DNA from: Leptoclinus maculatus
Taxonomy: Eukaryota; Chordata; Actinopteri; Perciformes; Stichaeidae
DNA length: 64,000 nt
Assembly (NCBI GenBank): GCA_032191485.1
Contig: JAVDOI010000043.1
Span: 841,078 to 905,077, forward strand
Direction: 5' to 3'
The translations under genes and the position numbers were made by a program. Positions 13,301 through 25,067 of this stretch are shown here, one piece after another; position 1 is the stretch's first letter; every line of letters begins with the position of its first letter. Under the pieces are notes generated by a model. That model had not been told where the DNA came from and did not search any database. It saw only the letters and a program-made list of their open reading frames with translations.

Positions 13301-14433
13301 AAAAAAATTAAATAACTGACTGACTCAATGGCAACCCTTTACTCCATGCAAGCAGAAAAGTTGTCAAGCTTTGGAAACCCCCCCTGTGTTTGTATAGCAC
13401 CCTTGCAGTCCTGTATAACATCATGTCAGTGGCATGCTGTATGATGCAAAGACAGAAGTCACCTTTGACCCCTGGAAAGAATGACCTCACCAAAGCCCCC
13501 GGCTCTTTGAGGGCATCTGTGCAAAACACACTAGGTCACTGACTCAGTTAAGATCCCACACGTTTTCTTTTTCTACACTCAAACATACCAACAACAAAAA
13601 ACATGTTGAAGAATGCTTTTTTAATCTGTCTGCAAACACAAATTGGATGATTGTACAAAATGGTGATCTCAGCCACTTCAATAGAAATGTGCAGGCCACT
13701 CGTGTGAGAAACTCAAAGGCTGTTTTTAAGTGCAACTATTTATGGAACAGCTGCTGTAGTTCATTACAGTTACCAGTCATTCTAGTCTCGGTATTTCATG
13801 GTGAAAAACCAGCAGTGACAAGTGGAAATGGAAACCAAAGTTCAGCCTCTAGTCCGAGAGACGTGTGGAAGCTCAGTTAATGCTACATGACCTTTAACCT
13901 TTACGAAAGCAAATAACAGCTGTTTGCCTCTGTGGGACACACATGATGAAATACAGGGTGATGCATGCATGGGACAAACAGAAAGGATCTTCTAAAACCT
14001 CACTGACCTTCTTCATTCAACCAGCATGAGACTAATGTTACTCGCTTGTTGGACCCACAGCTGTAAAAGTGCTCAGAGTCTATTCTAGACGTACGGTATG
14101 AACGTGTGTCCTCGCTTCAAAGCCTGGTTGCCTTGACATTTTTATGTATCATATGAACCTGTAAAACTGTTTCATCCGCACGCATCAACGTGCTCAGTAT
14201 TAATGGTCTGAAAGAGCACCACAACTGTACAGTAAAGACTGATTTAGGATCCTTAATCTCAGGTTCTTCTAATTAGCTCATTGGTTGCCTCAAAGATGTC
14301 CCGTGTTCTCTGACTTTACTAGTCGAAAGCTGTCAGTGTCAATAAAAGTTTGAACAAAACATTTAAAGTGTATTTGAAGTGCTGAGGAATGCTTTTATCC
14401 AAAGCACAGTACTATTAATACACATTCACCCAG

Positions 14434-14434
<1 letters not shown>
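13301..14434. other. Non-coding stretch, no gene recognised
   Basis: Only short frames without splice context or family similarity were found. Confidence 0.4.

Positions 14435-14482
<48 letters not shown>
14435..14482. repeat. (CA)24 microsatellite
   Basis: An uninterrupted 48 bp CA dinucleotide run, likely polymorphic between individuals. Confidence 0.95.
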
Positions 14483-14484
<2 letters not shown>

Positions 14485-15108
14485 GGCAAGCCATTTTGAC
14501 ATTTCATTGAACCACACACCTATCTGTATTTAGTAATCAATAAGAGCATTTCTCCCAGTAAAAAACACATTCTCACCATATTTCAAGATATCTTTAAGTC
14601 CTTACAAAGTACAAGTGGCTGTTTTGATATTTAAAAGCAGGACTCTGATATTTCAGACGACTGTAATTTAATTCTCCTGGTCAAAGACAACATTTCAGAT
14701 ATCCACAACGTCATTCTCCCTAGGAGCAGTAACTTTTATCATGGATGTGTATTGGCCTTTCAGATATACACAATTACATCTCTGGATGTATGCATGAATT
14801 CTTGCTAAAAACTAAAAAACATTTCAGATATCTACAATCCCATTGTTACTATTCATAACGTGAGCTGTGATGTGAGCCATTTTGGCATATCAATATATTT
14901 TTGCATATTCTGAACAAATGCCCACAATACATTTATGAAGATCTGCAATTATGTTATTACTAGTCATAATTATAATTGTGCAAATCGGAAATTGCATAAC
15001 GGAAATCAATAGACATCTTATCTAGTCACGAGGCATATCGGATAATCAACAGTTCATTTGGGAGAACTGGAGAGAGGACACCCTCCATGTATGACCATAA
15101 GGTAACGA

Positions 15109-15169
15109 TGGCCAGTACGGGGATCGAACCCACGACCGTAGCATTATTAGCCCCACGTTCTAACCGGCC
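15109..15169 (-). pseudogene. tRNA-Ile(AAT) pseudogene with deleted D arm
   Basis: The minus strand reads as a tRNA starting GGCCGGTTAG. It has anticodon-loop sequence GGCTAATAATG (anticodon AAT), T arm GTGGGTTCGATCCCCGTAC and 3' acceptor strand TGGCCA. Compared with the standard 74-nt vertebrate tRNA-Ile(AAT), about 13 nt are missing after GGCCGGTTAG, which removes most of the D stem and loop. The remaining 61 nt still hold a good B box, but the A box is damaged. It is probably a tRNA-derived pseudogene rather than a working gene. Confidence 0.8.
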
Positions 15170-16401
15170 ACATTAACCCAGAGAAGGCAGCATGTTAGGA
15201 ATAATAGGATTACAACATATGTTCTTATAATTACTACTGTGAAAACGCATCGAGGTTATCCATCCCAACACGTGTAACATTTAGCTTCACACCATGTCGT
15301 CGGTCCAACACGCGTGTGTGGCTGCATGAGCATCGGTGAGCAGATTTAGTACCGTCGTGACCGACACAGGAGAATGATGAGGGTCAGATAGCGTCTCTCG
15401 CTCAGACTTGTGCTGACTGACTCAGGCACGCTGAGCTGTCAAGAGGCCAACGCTGGTTCATCACATGCCTGGACGTGGACGAGTCGACACGCGTTTACAC
15501 AGCAAATACACAAACCGTTCTATATATAGGCGAGGTCAGTCTGAACCAGTAGGAAGCCTCCACTTCATCACTGAAATTGCCAATAGGCCACGTTCAATGA
15601 TCATTAAAAAACAGCAAACAACAGCAATAGGAAGTTAAAGCCCCGGTTGTTACTAAAATAGACTTAAACAATTACAGCGAGGAAGAAACCAAGAGACAAT
15701 TTTAAAAACAAAGCAAACCAACGAGTTCCACCACAAACATGGGAGGAATGGCTCTGATGTACACAATTTCACACTAATTCACATCACATGTCTGCCACTT
15801 CAAGCTATTTAGGATAAAGTAAATAAGTACTGGGAGTAAAAAAAAACACCAGCAGACATTCATTTGGTAGCATTGATGAACAGACGGCAGCCAGATGTGT
15901 TAACAAAGTAAAGCGTCCACTGCATGGTAATTTAAGCTTTAGTAGACAAAGGGAGCATTCATTTTAATGGTACTATTTCATAATAACTTGTAATAATTGG
16001 CCGACTGGGAAGACAGTAAAGCTGCTTTGCATGTCACAGTAACCTGGTGGGTTCAGCCAGGCAACAGATTTGAAAGTTGGAGGACTGAGAGGTTTGTGTA
16101 ATTCATTCCATTTGAGGAACACATATGGACAAACCAAACCAGCTTTGATCAGATTATTTGCATGTCAAGTTAACTGGTGGTCTAATGTGGCGACGACCAC
16201 AGCATTGATGTTCTTCCTTATGTATGTGAATAGTTGATGCCAGGCCACGGAGAACGGCAAACTTATTTTCACGGGACAGCGGTAAATGTAATGAAATGTT
16301 CCACATCCTTGATTGAGCCCAGTCTGCTCTCCGTAAAGACCAACCTGATACAGAACTAATGAATACAAAATGAAAAAGACTAAATTAGAAACAGCTAAAT
16401 A
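15170..16401. other. Non-coding stretch downstream of cops8
   Basis: No gene, clear repeat or RNA gene was seen between the tRNA-Ile pseudogene and the cops8 poly(A) signal. Confidence 0.4.
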
Positions 16402-16407
16402 TTTATT
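16402..16407 (-). terminator. Candidate poly(A) signal of cops8
   Basis: AATAAA on the minus strand, about 420 nt past the cops8 stop codon at 16826-16828. It is the clearest canonical hexamer there, and cleavage is inferred just downstream. Confidence 0.4.
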
Positions 16408-16825
16408 CACCAATCAAAACATAAACTTCAAAACATGAGGTCTGAAGACTTCCTGACTAAATTTGTTGGCAACCCACCAAGTGCTAAAACATACCAGCGT
16501 GTGTATTTCTATTGTATTGTAAGGGTCTGTTAGGTTCCTTCAAAACCAAGACCCAAATCTATACATCAGGTGGGTTACAGAGAGCGAAAGAAAAAAGGAT
16601 ATAATACAACATTGTGTTCTGACATTTTCAAAGTATGAATTAACAGGGGGAGCTAGACGAGTCATAAATAAACAGGTCTTGGAGAAGAGCGTGCAGCAGT
16701 CGTGCGAGATGATGGGTGTGTTTTTTTGGTACGTCTCTATCAGGGAGTGGGACCGCAGGTCTATCCAAACCTGTACTCTCCCCCTGCACATGGCCAGCGA
16801 AAAAAAAAAAATGAGTGGCGAGTTA

Positions 16826-18883
16826 TCAGTTCTCGAGAAACGCCACGTAGTCGGTGAGTCTGGCCAACTGCTGCTCGTTTGGAACCAGTGAGACGGGGGG
16901 AGGATCTGTTGAGAGAGAGAGGGGAGGAGAGGTTGAGTCAGAGGGGATTCCTCGTTGAGCCAAGTGCTATCCATCTTCTTACAACTACAACGCATTCTAA
17001 CTCAGACGTCGGGTCACAGGTCTGGAGTTAACCGCTGTTTAACAACACCACCTCCGTGAGCCCGAGAGGCTTCCAGCCTGCAGATCATTACAAGACGTTA
17101 CTACTTTTACATCTATCTCGACCAGAAAGACTTCCTGTGTGTGAGAGCCACTCTACAAACTAGAATTACCAAGCCCCAATGGCGCTGTGGAGGGTGTGTG
17201 GGGGGGGCAGACATGTGAGGATTAATGGTGAGTGAGGTAAGCGCGTTGAGACGGACATGTGCGCGGCAGATGCTTCGGCGGCTCGACCGTTTGCGTAAAT
17301 CAGCAGGTTTATCTTGAGAGATAGATCCATGACTGTCTTGAGCTTGAGGACAGGTGATGATGTACTGAATAAAATATCACTTGACAAAGTAAGTGAGCGG
17401 AGGAGGAGAAAAGAAATGGACTGGATGAGGGAACCCTTCGGACATTAAGACAGCAGACTTAGCAAATCAAACATTTCAAAGAGATTCTCGGAAAAGGGGA
17501 AAAACGTCACCCTCGTTTTTCATTGAGATTAAAATGTCTCTTAAATTCCTGCTCTCAACAGTTTTATGAGTGTCTAATAAAATATAGGAGAAGAGAAGCA
17601 AAAGGTGTGGGTAACATAACAGTGTGCTGATGACGGGTTACAGATCAAAAGAGCAATGCTGCCACCTACCTGGCTTTTTGGGCATCACCATCCTGGTAGC
17701 GGGGTCTGCCTGCCAACCCTGGGTCACCACACCTAAAGACCAAGATGGGAAAGAAGAAAAATAGTAATAATTATTACTGTAACGTCTTTTGAATTGTGTT
17801 TACACAATAACAATAGCGTTTCCTGAGAGGAGGTTGTGTAAACGGAATCCTACCCTTCACTGCCTCTTCCACAGAGTATCCCACGAAGGCGGCGAAATCT
17901 TCTGCTGCGATGGAGGTGTACGCCTGGGCCACTAGACTGTACGCCCGCTGCCGCGTGCTCTCTGTGAAGGAATGCGTGAACCACGGAGACGTTAATATCA
18001 GACGGGTACATACGGAGTGCATACAACTGCTCTGGCTGTATTTTACAGTGCAACAACAACTTAGCTGTGAACTTGCGCACACAAGTTTAACATGGTATTC
18101 AAAAGAGTCATGTTTCTCGTGAACAAAGTGGCTAATTGGCAACAACACGAGGGGGTTACACACCATGAATTACAATCAAGAGTGACACAAAGGGGGTTTG
18201 GAGCCAGGGGCAGTACTCTGCTATGACCATTAGCAGTCAGAGGTGAGTATGTTTTGTACAGTGCTACAGAGCTGCAGTTTTTACTACTTTCCCCGTTCTT
18301 GCAAATGTTCCCCATCTTAAAGTTTGCTCATGGTAATCCTGTGTGTTTGAGTTGATGTCGTGGCTTCCTCTCAACACTCCCGCCTCCTGCTCACCCCAAA
18401 CAAGCACACGGTCACGACTTAACATCTGACGGGAGTTGGTTCGGGATTGAAATAAAATGGCGCTACACAGAGCTTCTAGCATCTGGGTTTGTTTTGAGTC
18501 CAACGGTGCATTCGTAGTTATGTAACCTTGGACTAGATAATGATGAATTTAGGAGCTAAAACAAATAGGGAAACTGGATTTTTCTATAGTCAAGTATACT
18601 TAAAAATAGATCTGTTTAATGAGGCAGGCTTAAGATGAATGGAGAACGTTACAGTATGCTGTGCAGTGCTCAACACTACGAAGCCCTGGAGCCTTTATCA
18701 ACAGGCTCTGGCTTGAGCCGACACATTTATCTAGCCGACTTGACATGGTGCTGTAGTTTGTGGAGATAACTTTTCAGAGTGGCAAGGCCTCACACAACAT
18801 ACAGCAGCATGTATTCTCTGCTCCTGCAGCTATCAAGTAAATGCCTCAGGGTTGTGGCCTTTCGTGTTTTATAGCCTAGCAAC

Positions 18884-18916
<33 letters not shown>

Positions 18917-21900
18917 CAACAGTCTGTTTCAGCAGCAGTAACAATAACAAGCGGGATGAGAAAAGACAGCTGGGAGTCAAAGGCCAGAGATTTTGTGAAG
19001 AGCACTTTCCCCATTCTGCTGTCCAAGGGGCTTCCTGTACTCCCCGTTATTGTGCTTATCCAAAAAAAAAAAGGGCAGTGCTTGTATATCAATTGTGTTT
19101 GACGGTACTTTAGTTAGATTTTGTCATGTTGTTAATCATAGCTATGGTTGTAGAGTAATATGTGGTCTTTATTTAGACACTATCGTGACTATTTTAATGG
19201 TGGGGCTCCAGAGGAATGTGGATAAAATACTATTGTTTTGTCATTGCGGTGTCTCGTCATGACTGCGCCCCCCCCCTGTTAAAAGTGAACCACATGTCAA
19301 ACATCATAAAACTGCTCCTGGTGTTGGAACAACTTTCTTGCACTCGACTGGCTTTGTGTTAGAAGAGGAACGGAGGACAAGCGGGTCACCTCCGGGGGCT
19401 TTTTTGTAACCCGGTCGACCGGGCACGCGTGTATTTTTACCGTGGCCTCTTGACCGTTAGGCGATGACTCGTGTGGCAACTGGACCGGCCTTTGCTGCTG
19501 AGCAAGACGTCCATGAGTGGGAGGATGGGAGCTTTATGGAGCAGAAACAGGACCTGTCCCGTCCATCCCAGAGTCTATTCCAGGGCCGCTATCGTTTCTC
19601 ACCTCTTAAAAATAGCCCCCCCACTTTTCACCAGCAAAGGCAAAGCAGACAGGACGTGGCAAGGGCTTTTATTTTTAAATGCAGCCTATTGCCAAGTAAG
19701 AGCAGCATTTTGGATGGAAGCACTCCAACGAAAATCTATAGGACCAAAATAATACCGAGGCTTCCTTTGTATGTTCCCTTAACTTAAGCTTCATGTTTTA
19801 GTTGGCCAATAAAGCAAATGGGAGCTTAACTTCATGCAGCTTTATTTCATTCCATTGGAGACAGGTTTGGTGATTACAGGCGGATCAGCTGATCACCAAT
19901 TCAACACAAACTTGGACAAAGTGAGAGAAACACAAACGGCTATTTGCTTGAGCTACATATGAGGGAAATGACACGTAATCAATGTTCAGACGTTCTATTG
20001 TTACATTTATCAAAGTCATCGTCTCCATTGAACTGGCTTAGAAGTACAAAAGTATAAAAACAAGTTAAGAAAAGGTATGAATATGACATTGAAATTAAAT
20101 ATTGCACTGAAAGTATGGGCAAGCCATTATAGCCAACATCCACTGTAACCTTGTATTTCTTTCAACGTCAAACGCAGTCCCTGCCATCAACACAGAAAAA
20201 CCTTCGAAAGCACATATTATATTATAGTCCATAACCACTTCCATATTCATTATTCCTCTTCCTCTTCCTCCTCCTCCTCCTCCGCGTCCTCAAATTCATC
20301 ATCATCACAAGCTCCGAAGTCCATTTTTGCCAGGACTGCCTCGACGTGCTCTGTCGACAAAGTGAAGTGGTCCATTTTCTCGAAGCCCGGCTCCGGCCTC
20401 TCTTCCCCCAGCGAGCCTTTCGCTGCGTCCTTGGTCTGCGTGATGAGGCCCTTGGAGGCCAGCAGAAACTGAGCGGCGCCGCCCTGCTCCAGGGCCCTCA
20501 CGGCCGTGTCTGTGAGCTCCGAACTGGTCTGCAGCCGCTCGCCGTAACGCTGGGCCAGTGCCCGCAGAGCCGCCACCTTCTCGTCTTGCTCTTTGCTGAT
20601 CTGCTCCAGCAGAATGGTCTTACGCTCTTCCAGGACGGCGTACAGCAGGTCGAAGCGCTCGGCCAGCCCCTGCTTGGCGAGCTGAGCGTTGTCCTGGACG
20701 GCGCGGCAGGCGTCTTCCATCTGGTTGAGCAGGGCCTGCAGGCGGCCGTTGCCGGACACCAGGGTGTCGATGGCGTTGCTCAGTTCCCCCTTCTGGGCCT
20801 GGTAAACGCTTGCTAACGCCGACACCTCACAATCCTTGTGCTGGCCGAACACTTTGCACATGGAGCAGGTGGGTACCTGACACGTCATGCAGTAGATGTT
20901 GATTTTCTCCTCCTCGTGCTCTAGGCACATCGGCTCTTTGGATTCCTTAGGCTTCAGGGTGGTTTCTGTGCCCCCGCCGCCGCCACCGCCACCGCTGCCT
21001 TCTTGCTGCTGCTTGTAGAGGTCGATAATGTTTTCTACCAGCAGGTTTCGCTGGAGCCCGTGCACGCCATGGCGGTCAAGCACGACCTCAAAGCGGCAGG
21101 TAGGACAGCGAAAGACGCCGCCGGAGAAGCGGTAGGGGTTGCGGGAGTCGTAGAGGTCGCTGGCACAGGTACGGCACAGGTTGTGTTGGCAGGGCAGGAT
21201 GACCACGGGTTTGGTGAACATGTCCAGGCAGATGGGGCAGCTCAGCTGCTTCTCCAGGCTATCCATGGGGCTCGGGGGCCGAACCATAGACCCTGTCCTC
21301 TGAACGTCCATTATGGGAGAAGTCTCCAACTACACTTACACCGGCAAGTTTTGTTTGTTTCAAAAAGTTACCAAAATAAATGGCAGACTGCGCACTTGTC
21401 CTTAGTGTGCTGATATCTATTCTGACTGAGAGCTGGCAGCTCCGGCCTTTATACCGACCCCTCACAGCTGGTGACACCCGATCCCTTCCCACCAACCGGG
21501 GCGCACATTCCTGCCTGCTTGCTGTCTCGGGATCTTTTCACAGAAATGCCCCCCCCCTCCTACTCAGTGCTGCATGTGTCACTCGTCCTGGTAAGCACTG
21601 TGTCCCTTCTAACGGCGACAAGAGTGGCGGGCTGAGCGGAGGCCACCGGGTTCCACGTGACCGGCTCAGAGGAGCCGGCCCGAGAGAGGGAGCTCGGTCT
21701 AATAGGTAAACAAGTCCATGTCAACAGCCCCCGACTCCCGTGTTGTTTTGACCATTTCAACTCCTTTGATTTGTTGGACATTACATAGCATGCTATCTAT
21801 AGAAAAGGGATTTGTCTGCAACTGGAGTATCTTCATCAGTTCTGCATGTACTTTTGACATAATTGTCTAAGTTTAAATTAACCAATGATGTTAATAAAAA

Positions 21901-24900
21901 AGAAAGTTGACGGCTTAGATGATTAATTATGTCTTTATTAAATCAGATTTGCTGGTTAATATTAATATTTTTTAAATATGAATATTTACTTGTTTTTTTA
22001 AATGTATGTTGAGGGTTATAATGTCTAACAGACACATTGAGGACCTCTAAGACATCCCTTCAGCTCTAGTTATTTGAGATGCCTATTTGGTGATATTTTA
22101 AAGCGTATTATAGCGTATTAATAAAACGTTTATGACCAATAAGCTCTTGGGACCAGTTGCTTGTGATACAGTGGCTGTTTAGATATACTGCTAAATGTTA
22201 TTTTTACACAAACGGTCAATAGAAAGGGTTTACAGTTAACACCAATTGACTTGCTTTATCACATAAATCATTTCTTTATAGGAGGATTTGCTGCCTTGTT
22301 GTTTAAAACTGCAACATAAAAAACTCTCCAAAAGTGTCAAATGTGTGCAAGTAGACTCAAACACTCTTAATCCCCCCCCCCCCACCAAGCAATTATTATC
22401 AATGGTTACCCAAGTGTCTTATGACATACGCACGTCAGCATACATGGCAGATCAACAAGGAGTACCGTAAACATGAGGGGGAGGCTATTCTTAAACTCTT
22501 GCACAAGGGAACCGTCACATGCTACGGATGGGGATGTTTGACAAAATGAGGCATTTGACGTAAGAAGGCGACGTGTGAAATCCAGACACGATAAAAACGT
22601 TTAGATATTCTGTTGTGTTATCAAGAGAGATTATCGGAGTAAGTACGTGAGCAGGTTAACTTAGTCAGAGTATTGTGCTGTAACCTGAACTAGCCTTCAT
22701 AATGCCGATGTGCCATACTGCTGGACATGAAAATGTCAAAAGTCAAACTCATTCGCTTACTTAACAACATGTTATTTCCCCTGGGTTGCATCACAGCTAA
22801 AACAGTTTTCAGCTGGTGAACCCTGTTGATTTGAATTCTAAATCATGCATATTTTATTCACTGCAGTTGCCCTACAGGGTATTTCCCTACTGTTTACCCA
22901 GAGCCAAATGCATAAAGCATATAAATATAACTTGGAAGTGTTTCAGTCATCTTAAAAGCAAAATGAAACGTTACCTCGAAGAGCCTCCATGACCGGGAGG
23001 ATATTCTCTGACCATTGGTAGGCTGCGATGGTTGTGTAGACCCCTGGAAAGTCTCGCTGCCAAATGTGTTGGCCAACGGCCCAAATAGATGTCAATTCTG
23101 GGTTTGCCTGTATGCAACAAATGGAAAAGGCGTTAGTATGCTCCACCTGACACGGCAGTGGTTGTCATGCTACAGTCAAGTGCAGTCACACCCAAATACT
23201 TCTGTTGTCATATCAGTGTTTCCCCTACCATTGTATTAGGGGGGCGCCCCACCCCCCCAACGGCACCCTCCGCCCCCCCTTGAAGGTCGAGTTAATTTAG
23301 TTTTCTATACAGCGCCAGATCACAACAGAAGTCATTTAAGGTTCCCTTTCCTATAGAACAGGTCTATACCTTGTTATTTTATTAAACAAACTAAACAGCC
23401 TTATGTTATTTATCTTATTTACACGACGGCATGTCATTTCTGTCTCTACATCAGACCTGGGCATTGTACGGCCCAGCTTGGCTGTCAGAGGGGAAATACT
23501 CCCCTTGGCTGTACAAGACTGATCTTGGTAAGTAAGTAAATACGTACATAAATAAATAGACGGATTAGATAGATAGATAAAATACAGAGAATGAATAGGG
23601 CATTATTTCAGTTTTCTTTTCGGTTTTAGGAATGTTCTGTCGAATATGTAGACAGCATAAACAGGCCAGTCAACACCATGATTCCTTTAAGTGTTTAAAC
23701 ACTGCATATGCAAGATGAGGCAGCTGAGCATCTGACAAGGAGTTGTGATCAGCAATGTCTCCGTATGTGTTATCATGCTCACCGACTTTATTGCTTGGGG
23801 GATCCGTTTCCAGAGATACCTGCCGTTATTCCTGTTGGAGCCACAGCAACAAGTTAGACCATGCACAGACTCAAGCTGAGTTAACGTAACACTCTTCAGC
23901 TTCAGCAGTTTGCCACACACAGATCCATTCTTTTTTATTTATTTCTAAAGCCGTATGTGCTCTTCATGTGCTACAAAAAGTCAGAGCACAGAAAGCTGCG
24001 GAGGAAAAGGGGAATCCTAACGGTTTACCAAGTCTTTTTGACATTAAAGATGCTTTGTATTTCTATGAAGAAGAACAAAAAATAGGCAAAATATGTCTAT
24101 CAACAATTTGAAAGCAAATGAGTCCATGCCCCCACCCCTAATAATAAAAAACAACCTGTGAAGAAAGAGAGAACCCCCCCACCAGCTCCTGAAGACACAG
24201 AGTTGACTTACAGGTCATTGTGCAGTAAATACAGCGACAGCAGCTGAGCGTACACTTGAGGTGTTGCAATGCCCCCTGGAGCCTGTTAACGAGAAATGCA
24301 GGTATGATATTAAAGATCGAAGCTAAATATCAGCAAACAAGCTGTACACACTGTAAACAATCCATGATGTAAGTTATATGGCAAAGATGACTCCCTAACA
24401 GACACTAGCTACGTACCGTTAGCTTCAGACTGCACCATCACTTACCGTCCAGTCAGGTGTGTTATTACTTTGTGCTAACGTTGTAGCATTGGTCTCTTGA
24501 CTTACAATGTTTCTAGCTAAATGTATCAAAGTAATTGATCAGTCCCAAGTTACCTGACGCCACACAGTGACACAAGCGATGGCTTTTACGTTATGAGAAC
24601 CTAAATAAAGCAGTGCTGCAGTATTAGCTCTCGTTTACCAACACAACAAAGTCTCGCTATCTGAGGCTAGCTACCGAGCTAACGCTACCTACTACCTGCT
24701 AGTAGCAGAGAGTATCGCTAAGTCTAACAGTTACTGTTCAATTTTGATTTATTATTTTCAATTATGAGCTAACGAGTAGCGTACGTTTTAATGCACATTG
24801 CCTGAAAGTATAATACGCGTTAAAGTAACGTTAGTGACAACAGACTAGCTTCTTAGCCATAACGTTAGCCAAAGCTGGTCATGAGCTAACGCTAACTGTC

Positions 24901-25046
24901 GTATCACTACTACCAAGCCTCCAAGAAAGCCTCGTTGGCACAACTCAGAATGAATTTCGCGACCCAGTGCTTACCTCGAGCTCTTGAGCTTCACACTGCT
25001 CTAATAATTTATCATAATTCTCCTCCATAATCACAGCAGTAGGCAT
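16826..25046 (-). CDS. cops8: COP9 signalosome complex subunit 8 (CSN8), spliced
   Basis: Seven coding exons were placed on the minus strand by reading through GT-AG junctions: 24975-25046, 24212-24282, 23783-23831, 22975-23107, 17854-17961, 17670-17732 and 16826-16905. The phases agree and the joined frame is 191 residues plus stop. Peptides such as APGGIATPQVYAQLLSLYL, GRYLWKRIPQAIKS, IWQRDFPGVYTTI, QAYTSIAAEDFAAFVG and the final LARLTDYVAFLEN are characteristic of CSN8, a PCI-domain subunit of the complex that removes NEDD8 from cullins. The human protein has 209 residues. The ~17 missing ones correspond to one small phase-1/phase-1 exon between 16906 and 17669 that I could not place; 17288-17332 is a weak candidate. 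The start at 25046 (MPTAV) matches the vertebrate N-terminus, but an in-frame ATG also lies at 25067. The 5 kb fourth intron (17962-22974) contains the trim63-like gene. Confidence 0.92.
18885..18914. repeat. (GT)15 microsatellite in cops8 intron 4
   Basis: A 30 bp uninterrupted GT run. It generates artificial MCVCVCV frames on the plus strand. Confidence 0.95.
19841..19846 (-). terminator. Candidate poly(A) signal of the trim63-like gene
   Basis: AATAAA on the minus strand about 400 nt past the stop at 20250. This is the first canonical hexamer seen downstream and fits a short 3' UTR. A plus-strand AATAAA lies nearby at 19808 and has no assigned gene. Confidence 0.5.
20250..21311 (-). CDS. 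trim63: MuRF1/TRIM63-like RING E3 ubiquitin ligase, single exon
   Basis: An uninterrupted 353-codon frame, the same length as human TRIM63. The RING finger lies at about residues 25-72 (C25, C28, C41, H43, C46, C49, C69, C72). The MuRF-family conserved box follows at about 80-102 (GLQRNLLVENIIDLYKQ), then a B-box from C129 to about 165 with CSMCKVFGQHKDCE, a coiled coil at about 170-300, a COS-box region, and an acidic tail ending in a run of Glu. MuRF proteins ubiquitinate sarcomeric proteins in striated muscle. I chose the ATG at 21311; a TTG seven codons upstream is not needed. An eight-Gly tract sits in the RING to B-box linker. Mammalian TRIM63 is multi-exon, but this gene has no intron and lies in cops8 intron 4. 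The paralogs TRIM54 and TRIM55 are less likely by length and motif. The a/b teleost copy is not resolved. Confidence 0.93.
   Translation of the reverse strand: MDVQRTGSMVRPPSPMDSLEKQLSCPICLDMFTKPVVILPCQHNLCRTCASDLYDSRNPYRFSGGVFRCPTCRFEVVLDRHGVHGLQRNLLVENIIDLYKQQQEGSGGGGGGGGTETTLKPKESKEPMCLEHEEEKINIYCMTCQVPTCSMCKVFGQHKDCEVSALASVYQAQKGELSNAIDTLVSGNGRLQALLNQMEDACRAVQDNAQLAKQGLAERFDLLYAVLEERKTILLEQISKEQDEKVAALRALAQRYGERLQTSSELTDTAVRALEQGGAAQFLLASKGLITQTKDAAKGSLGEERPEPGFEKMDHFTLSTEHVEAVLAKMDFGACDDDEFEDAEEEEEEEEEE
21447..21470 (-). promoter_or_regulatory. Promoter of the trim63-like gene: TATA box and E-box
   Basis: TATAAAG lies on the minus strand at 21447-21453, about 136 bp upstream of the ATG. 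Immediately upstream is a CAGCTG E-box (21465-21470), the motif bound by myogenic bHLH factors. This arrangement fits a muscle gene with its own promoter inside the cops8 intron. The transcription start, near 21420, is inferred. Confidence 0.55.
23214..23400 (+). repeat. Interspersed-repeat fragment in cops8 intron 3
   Basis: It begins CAGTGTTTCCC, a start typical of some hAT elements, followed by a G/C-homopolymer-rich block and a 'cagcgccagatcacaacagaag' block that I remember as common in teleost genomes. No second end or target duplication was found. It is probably a truncated non-autonomous element. Confidence 0.4.
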
Positions 25047-25067
25047 GTTGATGCCTAGCTGTTGCAT

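Noticed and set aside
15109..15169. A functional tRNA-Ile gene
   Set aside because: The D arm and most of the A box are deleted, so normal transcription and folding are unlikely.
16540..16995. 151-codon minus frame across the last cops8 exon
   Set aside because: It runs in a different frame through an exon, its acceptor and part of an intron. The cops8 frame ending LARLTDYVAFLEN explains the conserved part.
17041..17100. Missing cops8 exon at CTGCAG|GCTGGAAGCC...GGAG|GTGG
   Set aside because: Good splice-like borders, but the length (26 nt) does not fit the phase-1/phase-1 requirement and the peptide match is poor.
18887..19113. Frames starting MCVCVCVCV on the plus strand
   Set aside because: Produced by a (GT)15 microsatellite, with no conserved sequence after it.
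20346..21709. Long plus-strand open frames across the trim63-like gene
   Set aside because: They are antisense shadows of a GC-rich coding exon with strong MuRF similarity on the minus strand; no domain or start context of their own.
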